A stretch of 64,000 nt of DNA from Diplonema papillatum (GCA_030068145.1 JAPJBO010000086.1:67001-131000); one strand, 5' to 3'. Positions 34,191 through 45,546 are shown, numbered from the stretch's first letter. Notes: a model not told the origin generated them from the letters alone. Made by a program: numbers and translations.

Positions 34191-37100
34191 ATGCGTGCGT
34201 CCGGGAAAGACTCCGACATCACCGTGGGGGCGCAGGTGGTCTACAGAGGATGCATGGCGGTGGTCAAGTACCAGGGGCCCTTGCACCACGCGTCGGGAAG
34301 CTGGGTGGGCGTGCAGTTCGCCGATGCCGCCGAAGGGCGGAACGACGGCAGCACCGGCGGGAAGAAGTACTTCGACGGAGCGCCGAACCGGTGCCTGTTC
34401 GTCCGCCCGGGCAACGTGGTGCCGATGGCATCGTCGTCCGGCGGCCACCAGTCGGCGTTCTCGCAGTGGCAGGTCTTCGACGCGGTCAGCGAGGGCGAGT
34501 TCCTGAAGACGAACGAGCTCGGCCAGACGGCCGAGAACATCATCCGCAGCGTCTCCGGCCACAAACTGCTGCCCAAGCTCGCCTTGAAGGAGCCCGGGCC
34601 CGATTACAAAGGGCCGCGGTTCTCCTTCAAAGACGACAAAACGACCGAAGAGGAGGTGAACAACCTCACCACGTACTTGAAAGCGCCGGCGACGGAACCG
34701 GCGAAAAAACCCGTGCACCCGTATTACATATGCGAGCTACTCGACCGGACCTCGACGCTGCTGAGGAAGCAGGTGACGTCCGCCGTCCATAGCTTGGAAG
34801 TGCCCGAGCAAGGGACGTTGGTCCTGTGCGGGGACACCCACGGGCAGTTGGAGGATCTGCTGTGGGTATTCTTCAAGCACGGGCCGCCGGCGCCGGACCG
34901 CGTGTATTTGATGAACGGGGACATGGCGGACAGGGGCGAGCAGGCGGTGGAGGTGATCGCGGTGCTGTGCGCCTACAAGCTCCTCTACCCGACCTCGGTG
35001 TACATGAACAAGGGCAACCACGAAGACCGGCTGATGAACCTGCGGTACGGGTTCCACGAGGAGGTGCGCTCCAAGTATCCGAGGCATTACCAGTCGGTGT
35101 TCGACCGGTTCCAGCACTTCTTTTTCGGCCTCCCGCTCGCGACGACCATCGGGAAGCAGGTCTTCGTGGTGCACGCCGGGCTCTGCCGGAAGCCTGTGCG
35201 GCTGAATCTGCTGGACAGCCTCGACTACAAGCGCGCGATTCCCGACGCGCCGAAGAGCAACCTGCACGACCTTATTTTCTACGACCTGCTGTGGAGCGAC
35301 CCCCAGACGTGCCCCGGCGTCGGCCCGAACCCCAGGGGCGGCGACACGATCAGCTTCGGCCCGGACGTGACGCAGAAGTTCCTGGCCATGAACAGCCTCG
35401 GGCTGGTCATCCGGTCCCACCAGGTGCCGGAGACCGTCGACTCGGCCGGGTTCCCAAGGGGGTTCTCGTGGCACCACCCGTTCCCTTCGGACTCGAAGGT
35501 CAAGCCGCTCTGCAAGGCGCAGCCCGGCATGTGTCTGACGGTGTTCTCGGCGTCGAATTACACCGGCACGAACGCCAACATGGGCGGCGTCGTGCTGTTC
35601 AAAGGCAGCGTGGGCAACATCGAAATCCTCGAGCACTACGCGCAAGACGTGTCGTACCTGTACGAAGTCGAGAAGGAGACGGCGGACGCGACCGAGAAGT
35701 TCCGAGCGATCGCGAGCCACGAGAAAGCGGCGCGGGAGAAGATGCTGACGAAGGCCGTCGGCCTGATGCGCTACCAAGCGCTCGGCGAGCTGCAGTCGAT
35801 GATCGTCCGCAAGAAGCAGGACCTCTTCGACTGGTTCTGGGCCATGGACTCCGACAAGGACCTCCACCTAAAGCCGGAGCTGTGGCGCGAAGGCTGCGCG
35901 TCCGTCCTCTCAGAGGACCTCCCTTGGCTCGACATCCAAGAGTCACTGCAGGTGGTAGACGGCAGCAGCAAGCTGGTGCAGTACCCATCCTTCCTGTCCC
36001 GCTTCCAAATCCGGTTCCGGAACAAGATGGGCCTCCACGGAGGCTTCCGACGAGCTATCACGGACCGGTGCTACCAAATGCTCTTAATGTCCGATCTCTC
36101 CATGCGCGAAACGTTTGCTGTTCTGGACCGAAACGACGACGGCTTGGTGTCCATCCATGAGTTCAACGAGGTCCTGTCTTCCTTAGGCACGGGGATGACC
36201 AAGCCGCAGCTGCAAGCGTTGATGAAGACCATCGTGGTCCACGGATGCCATCCCGGGGCTGGGGGCAAGCTGAAAATAGAGGATTTCTTGAGCCGCTTGC
36301 AGCTGAAGTACTCATCGACACACGCCAAGTGCGCGACCGTGGCTCAGGAGTGGGTCCCCACCTTCCTGAACAAGGTGGCAAAAGACATCCTGCAGGTCGT
36401 TCAGAAGAACGCAAAACGTGCAGAGGAGATGGTGCTGCAAAGCACGGCACCTATTGGGTACCTGACCGAGTTCTTTAACGGGTGCGATTTGGATAAAAAC
36501 GGGTACCTGGAGCAAATGGAGTTTATTCGCGCCCTCCGTGTGCTGCCTTGCTGCAAGAACCTGACCGAGGAGCAGCTCAATCAACTCGCAAGCTACTGCG
36601 ACATCGATGAGAATGGACGGATCAACTATCTCGAGTTTCTGCACACGTTCCACGTCGAAGATTCGTCCGGATCTGAATTGTCAGAAGACGTGTTGGAGTA
36701 CGTTTACCGAGTCTTGCACTTCGAATTCACGCAGCCCATGCGGCGTGCCTTCCACGCTCTAGGCGAGGTTGGGGGCAAAGTCACCGCGATGCAATTCCAA
36801 AATGTCATCGAGACCGTGAACAGCCTGACGACGTATGCCCTCTTTTCGTACGCTCTGAGCCCACCTTTTTTTTCTCGTTCGAACTGCGTCGGAAGTACCT
36901 GCCGTTGTTTTCCGTGGGTCCTGGCCACAAAGCCCACCACGTACGATGCGGGCAAAAGACTGATGGTGTCAGCACCGACTTCACCCACCAAAAACGAGGA
37001 ACACAGGGATCGATCACTGTTTTCTCTTTGAAGTAACCCGCCCATAGTCGGGCCTTCCAGGTATCTAGAGAAGTCAGTTCGGTTCACGGCTCCGCGAACG

Positions 37101-37437
37101 AGGAATCAAACTTTGTGGTCCAGGGGAAGCATTTTGCAAGGCAGAAACTTAATGAATTTTCGGACTGACACCGTAGAATATCCTGCTTAATTTGACACAA
37201 CACGGGGCAGAATGCTGTGCCCCTGGACCAAAACCATATCACGGCCTACGCATTCCGACATCTGGCACCGGGCCCGCGGATGCAACCAAACCCAACTGCA
37301 GGCCGTCGCCTCTAGGCAAAGACCAGATTCAATGTCTGGTGGACACGCTCTCGCTGGACGACAGCGGGCGACTTGACTTTGAAGATTATTTGGGCAGCTT
37401 CGAAATTGTGGACATCCTCCTGGACGAGGAGAGGTAG
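34191..37437 (+). CDS. CAP-Gly / PPP-family serine-threonine phosphatase / EF-hand fusion (PPEF-like)
   Basis: Two exons, join 34191-36832 and 37302-37437, about 925 aa. The CAP-Gly domain is at about residues 10-80 (GRNDGS, YFDGAPNRCLFVRPGNV). The PPP catalytic core is at about 190-500: GDTHGQ (216), GDMADRG, GNHED (274), VVHAGL (327), LLWSDP (366), IRSHQ (407) and FSASNY. All metal ligands are in place, but GDMADRG and VHAGL are atypical for GDxVDRG and VHGG. EF loops follow near 550, 645 (DRNDDGLVSIHE), 766 (DLDKNGYLEQME), 805 (DIDENGRINYLE) and about 905 (LDDSGRLDFEDY, in exon 2). The order catalytic core then EF-hands is that of PPEF/RdgC calcium-linked phosphatases. The CAP-Gly domain instead suggests docking on microtubule plus ends; that is inference. 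Start: first ATG after the acceptor cluster. Confidence 0.9.
36833..37301 (+). other. intron of the CAP-Gly phosphatase gene
   Basis: Donor ACGAC|GTATGC, acceptor CCCAACTGCAG|G, phase 2, 469 bp. Splicing removes a frame that would otherwise end at 37031 in non-homologous sequence, and adds the last EF-hand. Confidence 0.78.
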
Positions 37438-38765
<1,328 letters not shown>

Positions 38766-38817
38766 TGCATGCTAATCCATGTGGTTCATGTACTTAAAAA
38801 GAACTCAATGCTTAACA
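38766..38817 (+). repeat. left direct repeat flanking the LINE
   Basis: GCATGCTAATCCATGTGGTTC, then ATGTACTTAAAAAGAACTC and AATGCTTAACAA. Matched at 41493-41546 and, as far as visible, at 63968-64000. Confidence 0.93.
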
Positions 38818-41439
38818 ACTTGGCCGGCGAGCATGACAACTGCCCTGGTGTCGATGGTGCCGAAGGATGAGAGCCAAGACCCGCTGCACACGAGGCCAAT
38901 AACCGTCACGTCCGCTGTGTACCGCCTATGGGCGTGCCGCAGGCTTGCGGACATAATCCTGTGGCAGGAGAAGTGGATCGAAGAAGGACAGAAGGGCTTT
39001 CGACCGGGTCACCGTATCGAGGACGTCCTGATGGAGATAGGGCTCGAGATGGAGGACGCCTTGCTAGATGGAGAGCCGCTCTACGGGGTGGCGCTGGACT
39101 TCCGGAAATGTTTCGACATGGTCCCGCGAGAGATAGTGCTGCGCCTGGCCGGGGACTTAGGGTTGCACAATCGGGTTCTCAAGCCGCTGAGGGCGATCTA
39201 CAGACTGCTCGCGAGACGCTTCAAGCTGCCTCTAGGGGTGGGCAGGGAGTTTAGTGTGACCAATGGTATCCTTCAAGGGTGCCCTGTATCCGTCATCCTC
39301 ATCAATGCCCTGCTGTCGGTAGTGATGAAGGCGGTCAAGAAAGAAGCGGAGGGGGTGAGCCCAAAGTCGTACGCGGACGATGCCACGCTGCTATCGCGGC
39401 TGTCGGAGGCCGCCCTGCAAAAGGGGGTGGACGTGGTAGACGAGTTCTGCACGCTCACCGGAATGGAGCTGAACCTCCAGAAAACGGTCGCCTTCTCGAC
39501 GAGACGTAGGCATCAGTCGACGCTCAGACTCCGCAGCGTGGATGCGCTGCTGCGGTTTGGCAAATCTGTCACGTGCCTGGGGGCCCTAGTCTCGACGGCG
39601 AAGAATAGGACAGAAAGGTCCGACTCGGAGAGGGTGGAGAAGGCGGCTGCCCTGGCGGAAGGCCTCCGCCATGCGCCGTTCCGGTACGAGAAGCGGGTCC
39701 GGATTGTACAGTCGAATGTGCTGCCGGCGGCGCTGTCAGGCTGCTCTTTCGCGCCGGTGTCGAAGGTGGCAATGAAACGGCTGACGACGTCGGTGATGGG
39801 ACTGATCTGGGGTGGGTCCAACCCAAAGCGCGCGAGGGAGATGGTCCTAAATTTTCAGGAGAAGGGCCACCTGACGGACCCCAGTACATGCCTAGCATAT
39901 AGGGTGACGACGGCGTTCTACGCGGCGTGCGAGAGGTTGCCACGACTTCTGCCTCTGATGGAGAGCATCCGGGGAAGGTACGCCGAGGAGGACCTACCCC
40001 TGGGGCCAGTTGGACTGGCGATGAAGAGCATGGAGGAGTGTGGACACGTATGGGGACCAGGGCCCCTGTCTCGCACGCTGAGGAATGGTGCAATATTTGA
40101 CCCGATAGCCTCGACACCCTCGAAGAGGGGGCATGAAGTGAGGGCGGATTTGAGGGCGAAGACGTGGTCCCGTCTGGTAGCGAGGCGGCCGGGATTTGAG
40201 GGTGTACAGAGAGCCGACTTGGAGCGGACGAACTCCTTCTGGAGGATGCGTGAATGTCCCGCGCACACCGCGAGGCTTATACGTGTAGCGTTGGCGGGAG
40301 GAGTGAACACGGCTGAGTTCACGTCGCGGATGAGACAGGCCGGAGCTGAGCCGCAGGCGCCCAGCTGCAAGCACTGTGGAAGCGGCGACACCGAGGACGA
40401 GAAACACGTATTCTGGGACTGCGGAGCGTACTCGCACATACGGCGACGAGAGGCACATGCCGAGCTGATGGCGGCCAACCGCGCCGACTGGCCCAGATGC
40501 ACGCTGGAACACGGAGTGGTAGTACCCGAGAATGCCCACTTCTCGAGGCGGCTCCAGGAGATGATGGCTGAAATCCTTGCGGAGCGGGCAGGGCTCGAAG
40601 CACGAGGCTGGGTAGCCAGGAACCCCACGACCCCCTGGTCGAGAGCGGATGCGATGCCTGCCGAGAAGCTCGACCACCCCTTTGCGCGGATTGCCCCGGC
40701 ATGGGCGTGGGAGCGGAACAAGGCCTGGGGACTACCGACGTTTTATGCGTTGGTAGCGTGGCTGTCAGACATGGAGTGGACCGAGAACGGGCAGGCGTCA
40801 ATGCTAGAGCTTGCCATCGACTTTGAACTCTTTTCAGGCCTCAGCATACCGCTGCACGAGAATGCACCGAAGGGGGTGAGGGAGCGAGGAAACGTCCTGC
40901 GCTGCATGATCAGCGCGTTGGACAAGCTGGCGACACAGCAAGGGCTGGGGAGTTGCGAGCGAGGCGAGAGAGTATGCCCGACGACGTCGCTGTCGTTCAT
41001 GGGCATCACGGGGATATCGGGGGTGCGGCCCAGGCCCCGCTTTCGCGAGGCACACACGGGGACGATCCTCGAAGAGCAGGTGAAGGGAAGCGATGTAGGG
41101 ACGCAGTGCCCGACGTACCCGGACTGGACGGCCGAGAGAGCGGCGAGGTGGGCCCTGCCTGCCCCACCACAGCTGCACCCCGACCCCGTGCATATGCCGG
41201 GTGTCGGAGTAGAGAAAGCGCTCGTCACCTGCGCGACCCACCACAAGGGGAAGTGTGAGGCGTGTCGAGCACTCGTCCGAAGGGACGTGCCCACTGTAGA
41301 GATGTGCTGTCGGCACCATCACCACGCTGACGATGGGCAGCCGATCGCGGTGTGCGTGGAGCACAGCACGACGAAATGCGGCGAGTGCAAGACGGCGGCG
41401 GCGTGCTGCCGCAGCGGCGCCACAAGTACTCGACCTTGA
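38779..41439 (+). CDS. LINE reverse transcriptase with C-terminal Cys/His zinc motifs (N-terminally truncated)
   Basis: Continuous 886-codon frame. The first ~13 codons come from the flanking repeat, so the native start is missing. Reverse-transcriptase motifs: VSMVPKDE...RPITVTSAVYR (about 26-52), KGFRPGHR (74-81), LDFRKCFDMVP (motif A, about 104-114), GILQGCPVS (motif B, about 166-174) and SYADDA (catalytic, about 195-200). A zinc knuckle CKHCGSGD...HVFWDC lies near 529. Beyond it is a long conserved-looking region (MLELAIDFELFSGLS) and two CxxH...CxxC units plus CCRHHHH (about 817-876). No frameshift is visible, which suggests recent insertion or retained activity of the family. It copies RNA into DNA at a nicked target, but this copy lacks its endonuclease half. 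Confidence 0.92.
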   Translation: MWFMYLKRTQCLTTWPASMTTALVSMVPKDESQDPLHTRPITVTSAVYRLWACRRLADIILWQEKWIEEGQKGFRPGHRIEDVLMEIGLEMEDALLDGEPLYGVALDFRKCFDMVPREIVLRLAGDLGLHNRVLKPLRAIYRLLARRFKLPLGVGREFSVTNGILQGCPVSVILINALLSVVMKAVKKEAEGVSPKSYADDATLLSRLSEAALQKGVDVVDEFCTLTGMELNLQKTVAFSTRRRHQSTLRLRSVDALLRFGKSVTCLGALVSTAKNRTERSDSERVEKAAALAEGLRHAPFRYEKRVRIVQSNVLPAALSGCSFAPVSKVAMKRLTTSVMGLIWGGSNPKRAREMVLNFQEKGHLTDPSTCLAYRVTTAFYAACERLPRLLPLMESIRGRYAEEDLPLGPVGLAMKSMEECGHVWGPGPLSRTLRNGAIFDPIASTPSKRGHEVRADLRAKTWSRLVARRPGFEGVQRADLERTNSFWRMRECPAHTARLIRVALAGGVNTAEFTSRMRQAGAEPQAPSCKHCGSGDTEDEKHVFWDCGAYSHIRRREAHAELMAANRADWPRCTLEHGVVVPENAHFSRRLQEMMAEILAERAGLEARGWVARNPTTPWSRADAMPAEKLDHPFARIAPAWAWERNKAWGLPTFYALVAWLSDMEWTENGQASMLELAIDFELFSGLSIPLHENAPKGVRERGNVLRCMISALDKLATQQGLGSCERGERVCPTTSLSFMGITGISGVRPRPRFREAHTGTILEEQVKGSDVGTQCPTYPDWTAERAARWALPAPPQLHPDPVHMPGVGVEKALVTCATHHKGKCEACRALVRRDVPTVEMCCRHHHHADDGQPIAVCVEHSTTKCGECKTAAACCRSGATSTRP

Positions 41440-41492
41440 CGACGCAATGACAGGTGACGACGTCATAAAGTAACCTTAAGCGGCGACACAGT

Positions 41493-41546
41493 GCATGCTA
41501 ATCCATGAGGGGTTCATGTACTTAAAAGAACTCAATGCTTAACAAA
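41493..41546 (+). repeat. right direct repeat flanking the LINE
   Basis: Same sequence as the left repeat, with GAGGGGTTC for GTGGTTC and one fewer A. It lies just after ...TAACCTTAAGCGGCGACACAGT, the probable 3' end of the element. No poly-A tail is present. Confidence 0.92.
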
Positions 41547-42570
41547 ATTTGACGTGGGCGGCTTTGGATCTACATCTGAATGACACCTCAACCACAATAT
41601 GTTGTCGACAACAAACAAGTAAAAGAATAAAACAAAACTACGCATTTCTTTTCCGGACGCGGACTCTCGTCAAGGCGCGGTGTACCTTTGGGCTTGGTCA
41701 GCTATGCTGCAGCATTCCGCATTCCAGCAGTGACCCTGCAAGTGCGCGGGAGTACATTCGGATGTGCTTCCGGGTCTTGTGTCTCCCCGCTGTCCGTCGG
41801 CTGTCAGCCGGAGACAAGACGCCGTCATGCTCTCACCAGCCCGCAGCCGGCTGGGGGGGCCCAACCGTCCAACACGAGGAGATCCAGCTCCAGAAGCTAG
41901 CCGGAGTCACAAAAAAACGGGTGTCGCACCCGCTTTTCGGGTGTGGATCTACACGCGTTTTGATTGTATTCAGGTGTGACTCGGGCACTCCCACTTTCCC
42001 GCATATGAGGGGGGTCTACTGTCCACCCCTTGATGCGAGGGGTTTATCCCAGCCTTCTGAATACCAGCAGTACGCTGATGCCCAGCAAACTGGACCACCT
42101 TGCAACCTGAGCTCTCGATCCAACTACGGGCTTTTTAACAGCAGCAGCAGTAATCTACGCTATTGGCGCTGGAATTACCGCGCTGTAAAAGAGCGACCGA
42201 ACTGTTTTTTGCACCCTTTTTCTTTTTAGACCCATTCATTGTGTGAGGAAACTGAACCGCCCAAGTAGGACCTTCTGATCGTGATCATTTGCCAAAATTT
42301 CCACCTGAAACCACGTGGGCTCAGGGTAGTGCGGTCAACGAAAACTCTAGTTCCCCTTTCTACTACTTTCGCCTACTCTCGCGGTACGGTTTTGCTCTGA
42401 CTGAAGCGCGTTACCAGATTTCTTACCAAGCAAACAAAGGTCGCAAGAAACCATACCGATCGTTCCTGGCATCGACGGCAACAACAAGAAAATAACAGAC
42501 AGGGAAAAGGAGCAAACGGGTGGGTAAAGGGTGGGGGGATCCTTTCCATATTATAACTCAACCCCACCCC
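41547..42570. other. intergenic region with dispersed repeats
   Basis: Contains a segment (41915-41980) shared with 4070-4110, an antisense 18S rRNA relic, and a segment (42238-42395) inverted relative to 15139-15290. No supported gene. Confidence 0.5.
42050..42184 (-). pseudogene. 18S rRNA V4-region relic (antisense)
   Basis: The minus strand reads GCGGTAATTCCAGCGCCAAT, AGCGTAGATTACTGCTGC, TGCTGTTAAAAAGCCCGTAG and TTGGATC, which is the universal 18S block before and into V4. It continues into V4 sequence shared with the relic at 62564-62695. The sequence is cut off at both ends, so it is not a functional rRNA gene. Confidence 0.85.
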
Positions 42571-42611
42571 CCCCCTTCTCGCCCCTTTTCTCCTTTTTCT
42601 TGGGTCCGCAG
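42571..42611 (+). promoter_or_regulatory. pyrimidine tract and AG before the kinesin gene
   Basis: CCCTTCTCGCCCC, then TTTTCTCCTTTTTCTTGG and GTCCGCAG. No ATG occurs between this AG and the kinesin start at 42841. It fits a trans-splice acceptor or the end of a 5'-UTR intron. Confidence 0.5.
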
Positions 42612-42840
42612 AACAGGGGGGAGGGAGTCATCGCCGCGCTCGTTAAAAAAAAAAAAAAAAAAAAAAAAGGTTGCGCCCCCCACTGGGCAGCGGCGGGAGT
42701 GAGAGGTTCCCCAAGGGGCGGGACACACCTCCCGCACCCTTCACCTCTCTCGCGGGGGGGTTTTGCGCTCCCTTTTCCCTTCCGCTTTGTTCGGTCGCTG
42801 TATCGAAAGCCCGCGTTCCGTCGCCCGCCGCCGCGCCCGC

Positions 42841-45498
42841 ATGTACTGCAGGAACTGCAAGGCCGACCGTGGGGGCAAGTTCTGCCCGGACTGCGGCTCG
42901 AAGCTGCTCGACCGAGCCGAGGAGCCGCCGAATTCAGCAAGAGGAGGCGTGAAGCGGACGAGCGGCGCCGGAGCCGGCAGCGCGTACATCGGCGCGGCGC
43001 CGGGGGGTGGGTCTCTTCGCGACTCGCTCCCGAACATCAACCGGGCAGGCATCGCGAACCCGCCGTGCAGCCCGCCGGCGCGCGCCGTCGTACCCGGGGC
43101 GTCGCCGCAGCGGCCGCGCCCAGACGCCGACTCAATCGTTTCGACGTCCGTCGCGTCGCTCCGCGAGGCGAAGCTCCAGCAGCAGCAGCAGCAGCAAAAC
43201 GCGACGCAGCCGATGGCGCAGGGTCCGGTCCCAACGGACGCGGCGGCCCTCGTCGCTGCGCAGCGCTCGCCGAATACCCGAAAGCGGGATGCGATGGTCT
43301 CCAGCTCGTCCTCCGGACAAAACCGGATCACAGTCGCGGTGCGGAAGAAGCCGCTGATGCCGCATGAGTCGCCGCTCGACGTCATCAACGTGTCAAGCCT
43401 CAACGGGCTCACGGTGTGCGAGCCCAAGAAGGCCCTCGACGGCACTCCCCTGGTCGAGTGCCACAAGTTTTTGTTCGACGAAGTCTTCGACGAGCGAGAC
43501 AACAACCAAGAAGTGTACCAGCGCACCGCCCGCCGCCTCATCGACTACGTCTACGACGGCGGCTTCTGCGCTGTGTTCGCCTACGGGCAGACCGGCAGCG
43601 GGAAGAGCTACACCATGCTCGGCAGCGACCGAGACGCGCAGCCCGGGTTGTACCTGCAGGCCGCGGAGGAGATCTTCGCGAAGATCGAGCCGAACCTCGA
43701 AGTCGCCGTGTCCTTCTTCGAGATCTACGCCGCGAAGCTTTACGACCTGCTCAACGGGAAGGAGCAGGTATACTCACGGGAGGACGAGAACCAGAAGGTG
43801 CATATCCGGGGGCTCACGGAGCATAAGGTGAAGAATACGAGCCTGATGATGGCGTTGATCAAAAAGGGCATGGAGGGTCGCAGCCAGTCGTCGACGACGA
43901 TGAATGACGAGTCTTCTCGGTCGCACGCGATCATGGAGATCAAGCTGAAGCTGTCCTCTGGGAAGCTTATCGGCAAGCTGTCCGTCATCGACTTGGCCGG
44001 GTCTGAGCGCGCTGCGGTGGGGCACGCCGGGGACAAGCAGGTGCAGATGGAAGGCGCGGAGATCAACAAGTCGCTGCTCGCACTTAAAGAGTGCATCCGG
44101 GCCCTCGACCAGGGAGCCCGCCACGTCCCGTTTCGGCAGTCGGAGCTCACGCAGATCCTCAAGGAGAGCTTCCTCGGCGAGTCGGGCCACACGACGATGA
44201 TCGCGAACATAACCGCGTCCCACGAGTCGTGCCCCGAAACCATCAACACCCTCCGCTACGCGTACCGGCTGAAGGAGCTGAAGGCCGACGAAGCCGCGCC
44301 GGCGGTCCCGAATGCGAACCCGGGCGCGAACCTCATCCGGAACGCGCAGGGCGCGCTCATCACCGACCGCAAGGAAAAACCGACCTGCCCGGGCTGCGGC
44401 GCGGAGCGGCGCAACCTGGCCTCGCTGGAGGCCCACAAGGAGAGCTGCGAGCTCGTCGTCGTCTCCTGCCGGCACTGCCCCGCGTCGTACAAGCGGAAGG
44501 ACGCCGCGAAGCACGAAAAGACCTGCCCGCGGCTCCCCGTCGAGTGCAGGCTGTGCAAGCAGAAGTACCCGCGCGACGTGCTGAAGAAGCACCAGCAGTT
44601 CGACTGCCCCAACGGCGAGACCAGCTGCCTGTTCTGCAGGGTGAAGCTCACGCGGGCCGAGCTGGAAGGCCACAAGGGCACGTGCGAGCAGCGAACGGTC
44701 GAGTGCGAGTGCGGCGCGAAGGTCAAGTTCAGCCAGCTGCAGAACCACAAGAAGACGTGCAAAAAGGTGAAGAAAGACTCGATCGTTTCGGCGTCCACCG
44801 ACAACTTCAAGCAGCACCTCCACAACGCGAACGGAAACGCGGCCAACGGGAGCGCCATCGCCGCAGGTCCAACTCCAGTGCAAAAAGACGTCGAACCCAC
44901 TTCGCAACCGCCGTCTCGCACTAATAGCAATGCAACGTCAATGCGGCATAGCTCAACGAGTGAGCCAGTTGAATTGAAAGCGGGTTGCGTGCAGAACAAG
45001 CCGCAGCCGTCGACGAGCGGCAAGCGGAGCAGCAGCGTCACCGCTACTGCGAAGCCGACCCCGAACGCGGCCAAACCCCTTCACTCGTCCGCGGAAGATA
45101 TCGCGAAGCCGGTCGAGCGCCGGCAAACGACGACAGACGTTTCGTCTGACGATCCCGCTGCCGCCGCGCCCACGACAGTCGTCCCCGCGCCGCCAGCCGG
45201 TAGGAGAAGCTTCGGCAGCAACGCTGGCGGGAGTAAACCGCAGTCACCGGTCGACATGGGCGGGTCGCCTCCGATCTGCGGCTTCGGTGAAATGGGGTGT
45301 TCCGGGGTCGGCTGCGGGTCCGAAGCGCACGTGCAACTCCTGCTGGGGTCGTTCGTTTTGTTGAAGAAGGAGAACGCGGACATGAAAAAGGAGTTCGCCG
45401 TCCTCAACCACCGCCTGGCGAAGATTGAGCACCACAACGAGCAGCTCCGCCGCCTGCACACCACCGCAGCCCTGGGCGCCGGCAACACGAAGGTTTGA
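42841..45498 (+). CDS. kinesin-13-type motor with zinc ribbon and TRAF-type zinc fingers
   Basis: 885 aa, single exon; the start is the first ATG after the acceptor. The N-terminus is a zinc ribbon (CRNCKADRGGKFCPDC, about 3-18), followed by a low-complexity linker. The motor domain is at about 160-490: ITVAVRKKPL, P-loop GQTGSGKS (250), NDESSRSHA (354), DLAGSER (385), VPFRQSELTQILKESF and NTLRYAYRLKEL. The KKPL, EPKKALD and internal-motor layout are those of microtubule-depolymerising kinesin-13/MCAK. Next come four or five TRAF-type zinc fingers (about 515-645; CPGCGAERRNL, CRHCPASYKRKDAAKHEKTC, CRLCKQKYPRDVLKKH, CLFCRVKLTRAELEGHKGTC). A Ser/Thr/Pro-rich linker and a short C-terminal coiled coil (about 840-875) follow. 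The P-loop ends GKS rather than GKT, which is tolerable. I know of no standard kinesin-13 with TRAF fingers. Confidence 0.92.
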   Translation: MYCRNCKADRGGKFCPDCGSKLLDRAEEPPNSARGGVKRTSGAGAGSAYIGAAPGGGSLRDSLPNINRAGIANPPCSPPARAVVPGASPQRPRPDADSIVSTSVASLREAKLQQQQQQQNATQPMAQGPVPTDAAALVAAQRSPNTRKRDAMVSSSSSGQNRITVAVRKKPLMPHESPLDVINVSSLNGLTVCEPKKALDGTPLVECHKFLFDEVFDERDNNQEVYQRTARRLIDYVYDGGFCAVFAYGQTGSGKSYTMLGSDRDAQPGLYLQAAEEIFAKIEPNLEVAVSFFEIYAAKLYDLLNGKEQVYSREDENQKVHIRGLTEHKVKNTSLMMALIKKGMEGRSQSSTTMNDESSRSHAIMEIKLKLSSGKLIGKLSVIDLAGSERAAVGHAGDKQVQMEGAEINKSLLALKECIRALDQGARHVPFRQSELTQILKESFLGESGHTTMIANITASHESCPETINTLRYAYRLKELKADEAAPAVPNANPGANLIRNAQGALITDRKEKPTCPGCGAERRNLASLEAHKESCELVVVSCRHCPASYKRKDAAKHEKTCPRLPVECRLCKQKYPRDVLKKHQQFDCPNGETSCLFCRVKLTRAELEGHKGTCEQRTVECECGAKVKFSQLQNHKKTCKKVKKDSIVSASTDNFKQHLHNANGNAANGSAIAAGPTPVQKDVEPTSQPPSRTNSNATSMRHSSTSEPVELKAGCVQNKPQPSTSGKRSSSVTATAKPTPNAAKPLHSSAEDIAKPVERRQTTTDVSSDDPAAAAPTTVVPAPPAGRRSFGSNAGGSKPQSPVDMGGSPPICGFGEMGCSGVGCGSEAHVQLLLGSFVLLKKENADMKKEFAVLNHRLAKIEHHNEQLRRLHTTAALGAGNTKV

Positions 45499-45546
45499 AT
45501 TTGTCCAGTACTAGTACAAGCAACCTCGCGGGTTGCCAATGTAAAG

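Larger units (their letters stand above)
38766..41546 (+). mobile_element. 5'-truncated LINE retrotransposon flanked by ~52-bp direct repeats
   Basis: The reverse-transcriptase body lies between GCATGCTAATCCATG...GAACTCAATGCTTAACAA at 38766-38817 and a copy at 41493-41546 with a few differences. The element begins abruptly just before the reverse transcriptase, lacking any N-terminal or endonuclease region, as 5'-truncated LINEs do. A third copy of the flanking sequence, including ~60 bp further upstream, runs off the window at about 63905-64000. The repeats are therefore either a long target-site duplication in a repeated target or part of the element's own ends. Confidence 0.85.
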
